Origin: Metaphire vulgaris
Lineage: Eukaryota; Annelida; Clitellata; Crassiclitellata; Megascolecidae
DNA length: 64,000 nt
Direction: 5' to 3'
NCBI GenBank assembly: GCA_018105865.1
Contig: CM030859.1
Coordinates: 6,752,443 to 6,816,442, forward strand
Made by a program: the position numbers and the translations under genes. The notes beneath the pieces were generated by a model. It worked only from the letters and a program-made list of their open reading frames with translations, was not told where the DNA came from and did no database searches. Below are positions 61,501 through 64,000 of this stretch, piece after piece (the first letter of the stretch is position 1; each line of letters opens with the position of its first letter).

Positions 61501-63102
61501 GCGATCATTCGAGAGATCTGGACCAAAGTCAATGTAGTACTGTTGGGCAGCAATCATTGCCAAATCTTCATCCTACAATTGTTGAAAAATTTATCTTAAA
61601 CACTGGAATGATGACAATGTCGGTAAAACTTCACTATATTAACCTCAATACAAGTAAACTTAAGAACAAATACTGTATAATTCCAATGTCATTTTCACCT
61701 TATTCTTTTCTTCACTCAGTCTACAATAATACCATGTCATAAAAGCCTTATAAAACACATAAAACATCGACCTTTCTGTCTCGAGCAATGCTTAATAAGC
61801 AAAAACACTTACCTTGTCACACCTGTACTCGCCAAATTTCACACCTCGGACAACTTGCTGGTAGATGAGATTAGTAGCCACAGCGTCGACAGACGGCTCG
61901 TGCCACGGAGCGAATATCTCCTTTCGGAAGAATAATCTCCACGGTGCATTTCGTTCTTGAGCTCCATTCTCCTTTGCATACTGTTCACACTGAGATATTG
62001 CATCCATGACATGATCACCTCCACTGCCCAATGACGACACCTGAGAAGTAGATATACACAGGAGGAATCAACTTACACCGATGCTCTGCGACTGTCCTTT
62101 GCCACATTCAAATGACAGATTCAAAGCTTCGTTTAAATTGAATGGAATATTTATTTCACAAACCAGTATGTTATAAAGACTTCCTAGTGATAGAACAAGA
62201 TAAACATACGATCTGCTTTAGAAATTAGAATGCAGCAATAAATTTATAAAAATCGGTTAAACTAAAACATCGAAGTTTTAGCAGCTGCTCTGTGTGTATA
62301 ACTGCTAGGCCAAGTGAATATATTAAAATCAACTTCAAAGTAAAAGACTTGCTTTGTCAAACAGAGCAATATAAAGGGAGAATCCAAACTGATCGGTGAG
62401 ACCGATCTTCTCAGCCAGCTGCTGACACAATTCCCGAGCGGTTGTCGCCGAATCTGCCAACAATGTCTTTGTATTTCCATCCATGAAAGTAATCGGCAGC
62501 ATTAGAGGCTTCTTCGACTTTGTTGCCTGAAGCTCCAACCAACTGGGCGGCTGGTTGCGAGGACCGTTGGCAAAAGTTCTTCTTAGGCGCTCTTCACAAT
62601 ACGGTGCATAACCAACGGGACCCTCTTTTATGAAGCACCGCAAATATTTGACAAACTGCAAAAATTAAAACACAGTTGGCTGGCTATTCCTAATTCTTTA
62701 AAAAGAAAATTTCAGAAAATTAAAATGACTTAATTGTATACAAATTCATAGCACTCAATATTTCAAACTAAACACTGGAAACCTTTACTAAGAATTCACA
62801 CCCAAGTATTAAAGCAACTTCAAACACACACATTGCATGAGAAAACTGTCTTAATATTACATCAAAGTAATTGATGTTCAACTGAATATAATGACAAACA
62901 TTAATTACTTAAGAGAATAACTCAAGAATTCTTTTAAAAACTGCTCTACATTTTCATTATGTTTAAAGCTTAAACTGATTAAACCTTTTCGGAAGGCGCG
63001 AAACAACCGACGCAGAGGGAAAGCAGAATCCAGCCACGAGCGTGACTACTCTTGTTTGGATTATTTGTTAATTGTTTGCAGATCTGACAGTAGATTTCAT
63101 CT
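48490..63102 (-). CDS. MYO7A: Myosin VIIA tail, 3' 19 exons (5' part outside window)
   Basis: Unconventional myosin VIIA is the actin motor of stereocilia and other protrusions. Exons: 63102-62985, 62655-62353, 62040-61813, 61572-61160, 60851-60682, 60393-60197, 59755-59625, 59296-59136, 58418-58327, 57746-57685, 56447-56292, 55722-55502, 54910-54720, 54304-54186, 53803-53737, 53304-53188, 49346-49263, 48969-48850, 48576-48490. Together they encode 1011 residues after a partial codon. Order: end of MyTH4-1 ([18 protein letters not shown]), FERM-1 ([30 protein letters not shown]), SH3 ([20 protein letters not shown]), MyTH4-2 ([34 protein letters not shown]) and FERM-2 ([36 protein letters not shown]). 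It ends [27 protein letters not shown], like vertebrate MYO7A. Motor and IQ exons lie beyond 64000. Two introns are non-canonical (separate entries). Confidence 0.96.
49431..49519. repeat. (CT)n then (AT)n microsatellite
   Basis: A compound repeat in the large myosin intron close to the 49346-49263 exon. Confidence 0.95.
50701..50740. repeat. SINE 3'-tail fragment
   Basis: The segment matches the tail of the 5S-headed SINE (near 13978-14010) almost base for base: GTAGTCCCATACTCAAAC followed by GAGCAC in place of AAGCAT. Head and body are absent. Confidence 0.65.
50950..52720 (+). pseudogene. L2/CR1-like LINE, frameshifted, in a myosin intron
   Basis: Plus-strand frames, in order, give [70 protein letters not shown] and the catalytic motif A box [27 protein letters not shown] box follows that lost one base near 51709, then a YADD box disrupted near 51790. 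A 263-residue frame (51692-52483) follows with [24 protein letters not shown] and [13 protein letters not shown]. The element ends with [17 protein letters not shown], a GCGCTATATAAATT tail and TAAC repeats. At least five shifts make it inactive. It is antisense to the myosin gene, in the intron between 53188 and 49346. Confidence 0.88.
55153..55373. repeat. Long near-perfect inverted repeat in a myosin intron
   Basis: Arms of about 105 nt (55153-55257 and 55265-55373) face each other across a 7-nt loop GAGAAGT. The innermost 24 bp, ending AGCTATTG, pair perfectly. Outward only scattered mismatches and one extra AGGTC unit in the right arm occur. RNA from either strand would form a hairpin of over 100 bp. 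It could be a foldback MITE or a hairpin-RNA source. Confidence 0.92.
56541..56715. mobile_element. Short pogo/Tigger-like MITE
   Basis: The ends CAGTAGAACCTCGTTATATT and CATAATGAGGTTCTACTG are inverted repeats flanked by TA on both sides. Inner TTATATCGAA motifs match the element at 8476-9437. It lies in a myosin intron. Confidence 0.9.
58419..59135 (-). other. U12-type AT-AC intron of the myosin gene
   Basis: Only this junction keeps the frame. The donor is G|ATATCCTTT (59135 leftward), the exact U12 5' consensus. The acceptor is GTTTAC|CG (AC at 58420-58419). A branch-site match TACCTTAAT lies at 58438-58430, about 12 nt upstream. Joining gives [15 protein letters not shown], against the vertebrate [13 protein letters not shown]. 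No GT-AG pair gives an in-frame result here. The intron contains the SINE at 58741-58988. Confidence 0.9.
58741..58988 (-). mobile_element. tRNA-headed SINE
   Basis: On the minus strand the head begins GGGGCGGGAAGTTAGCAGAG near 58988, with an A box TTAGCAGAGTGG and a B box GGTTCGAGTCCC at about 58928. The 3' part contains AATGGAGATCAGCGCC, close to CATGGAGATAAGCGCC in the 5S-headed SINE, while its middle differs from the other SINEs here. It sits inside the U12-type intron. Confidence 0.75.
62041..62352 (-). other. GC-AG intron of the myosin gene
   Basis: The exon ends [10 protein letters not shown] and the next begins [10 protein letters not shown], as in vertebrate MYO7A. The only junction that keeps this frame is AAA|GCAAGT, a GC donor in a strong consensus context, with an ordinary CTCAG acceptor at 62041. 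The nearby GT at 62348 would shift the frame. Confidence 0.88.
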
Positions 63103-64000
63103 CTGAAATAACAGTAACATAACATTTTCTTAATTTCATCATTCAAAGCATATGGAAGAAACAACAATCAACTGCAATTCTTCAAAGCATCATCCCCCTA
63201 AACAAAGTCAATCAACATCATCAACATCGAAGGTTGGGAATTCTCCACAGACTTTAAATGCAATATTCTTGGCTTCAGTTCTGCTACTATTTCTTCTAAT
63301 GAAACAAACAATATGACAAAAAACAAACACAGTACAGCAAAACTATTTAATGTCATTTTCAATGGACTGTCCAAATTGTGTGACGATCGTAGTAAAGATT
63401 TGACACTAGGTTAAACCCACCACAGGTAGAAGACATAACCGTATTGGAGTAGAATATTATGGTAATTATTAACTGTCCGATTTGCATCTGCTATCAGTCA
63501 AGGGTAAACCTATACTGAAGGTAAACATTCTATTTAGCCATCCAAACCCTCACAAGTTGGCAAGATTTTCAGTTTGGGAGTAATCCAAATCCCCAATGGT
63601 TTCTGAAAACTGGTGACATTATACTGTTTTGGCTAAGGGACAGCAGAACAAAAAAGCACAAGCAAATAAAAGATACAACATAAAATATGTTAAAATACTG
63701 GGTGGGACTATTGGCAAGCAAACGTTTTCAAATGTTATATTATCGCTAGTTGATTCCAGGGCCTGTAATTGTAGCAGGAGTCAACAAAGAAAGCAATGGG
63801 AGAAGTCAAAGATGCCTAACAGATTGCGGCTGAAAAGTCTCAGAATAAGCAATGCATTACCTTTGAAGAGCCCTTATAGCTGATGAGAAAAACAAAACTG
63901 CAACTGAATTGACAAGAAATAAAACAGAAGGCAAAGAAAATGAAAGGAAATTAGATGGATACATGGACATTGAAAACAAAAGGTGCCTCAGCCAGATGAA
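63103..64000 (-). other. Myosin intron continuing out of the window
   Basis: No exon of the preceding MyTH4 segment is recognisable here. Short frames on the plus strand have no conserved motif. I read the stretch as intron, with the motor-side exons beyond the window. Confidence 0.6.

Noticed and set aside
63629..63883. 84-codon plus-strand frame near the right edge
   Set aside because: Lysine- and asparagine-rich with no recognisable motif and no splice context. It lies in a myosin intron.

Overview
The window is nuclear DNA of an intron-rich, AT-rich animal, most likely a bilaterian invertebrate. The reasons are four split genes with GT-AG introns, a mitochondrial-clan cytochrome P450, a near full-length GALNT2 orthologue, a myosin VIIA tail and a dense load of hAT, pogo, LINE and SINE copies. 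I cannot name the phylum. I see no bacterial-type genes, CRISPR arrays or operons.

All four host genes lie on the minus strand. From left to right they are: the 5' part of ABCB10 (coding exons 1-3, 1558-3220; the rest lies left of the window); a complete 15-exon GALNT2 orthologue (9818-23674, 562 codons plus stop); a complete 9-exon mitochondrial P450 (30609-41491, 526 codons plus stop); and the 3' 19 exons of a myosin VIIA gene (48490-63102), whose motor and neck exons lie right of the window. I assembled the exons by hand from splice sites and reading phase. In every gene the phases join, and the two complete genes sum to a multiple of three.

The intergenic stretches (3221-9817, 23675-30608, 41492-48489) and many introns hold transposable elements: hAT elements with matching 8-bp target duplications, pogo/Tigger-like MITEs with TA duplications, decayed LINEs of at least three kinds, tRNA- and 5S-headed SINEs, tandem arrays and long inverted repeats.

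The genes do not form a pathway. ABCB10 acts in the mitochondrial inner membrane, GALNT2 starts mucin-type O-glycosylation in the Golgi, the P450 is a mitochondrial monooxygenase, and myosin VIIA is a motor of actin protrusions. ABCB10 next to GALNT2 recalls their shared location in human 1q42. The most interesting sequence-level signals are a U12-type AT-AC intron and a GC-AG intron in the myosin gene, an intronic hairpin of about 105-bp arms, and a near-identical scrap of a GALNT2 exon inside a GALNT2 intron. I found no convincing new multi-gene system.
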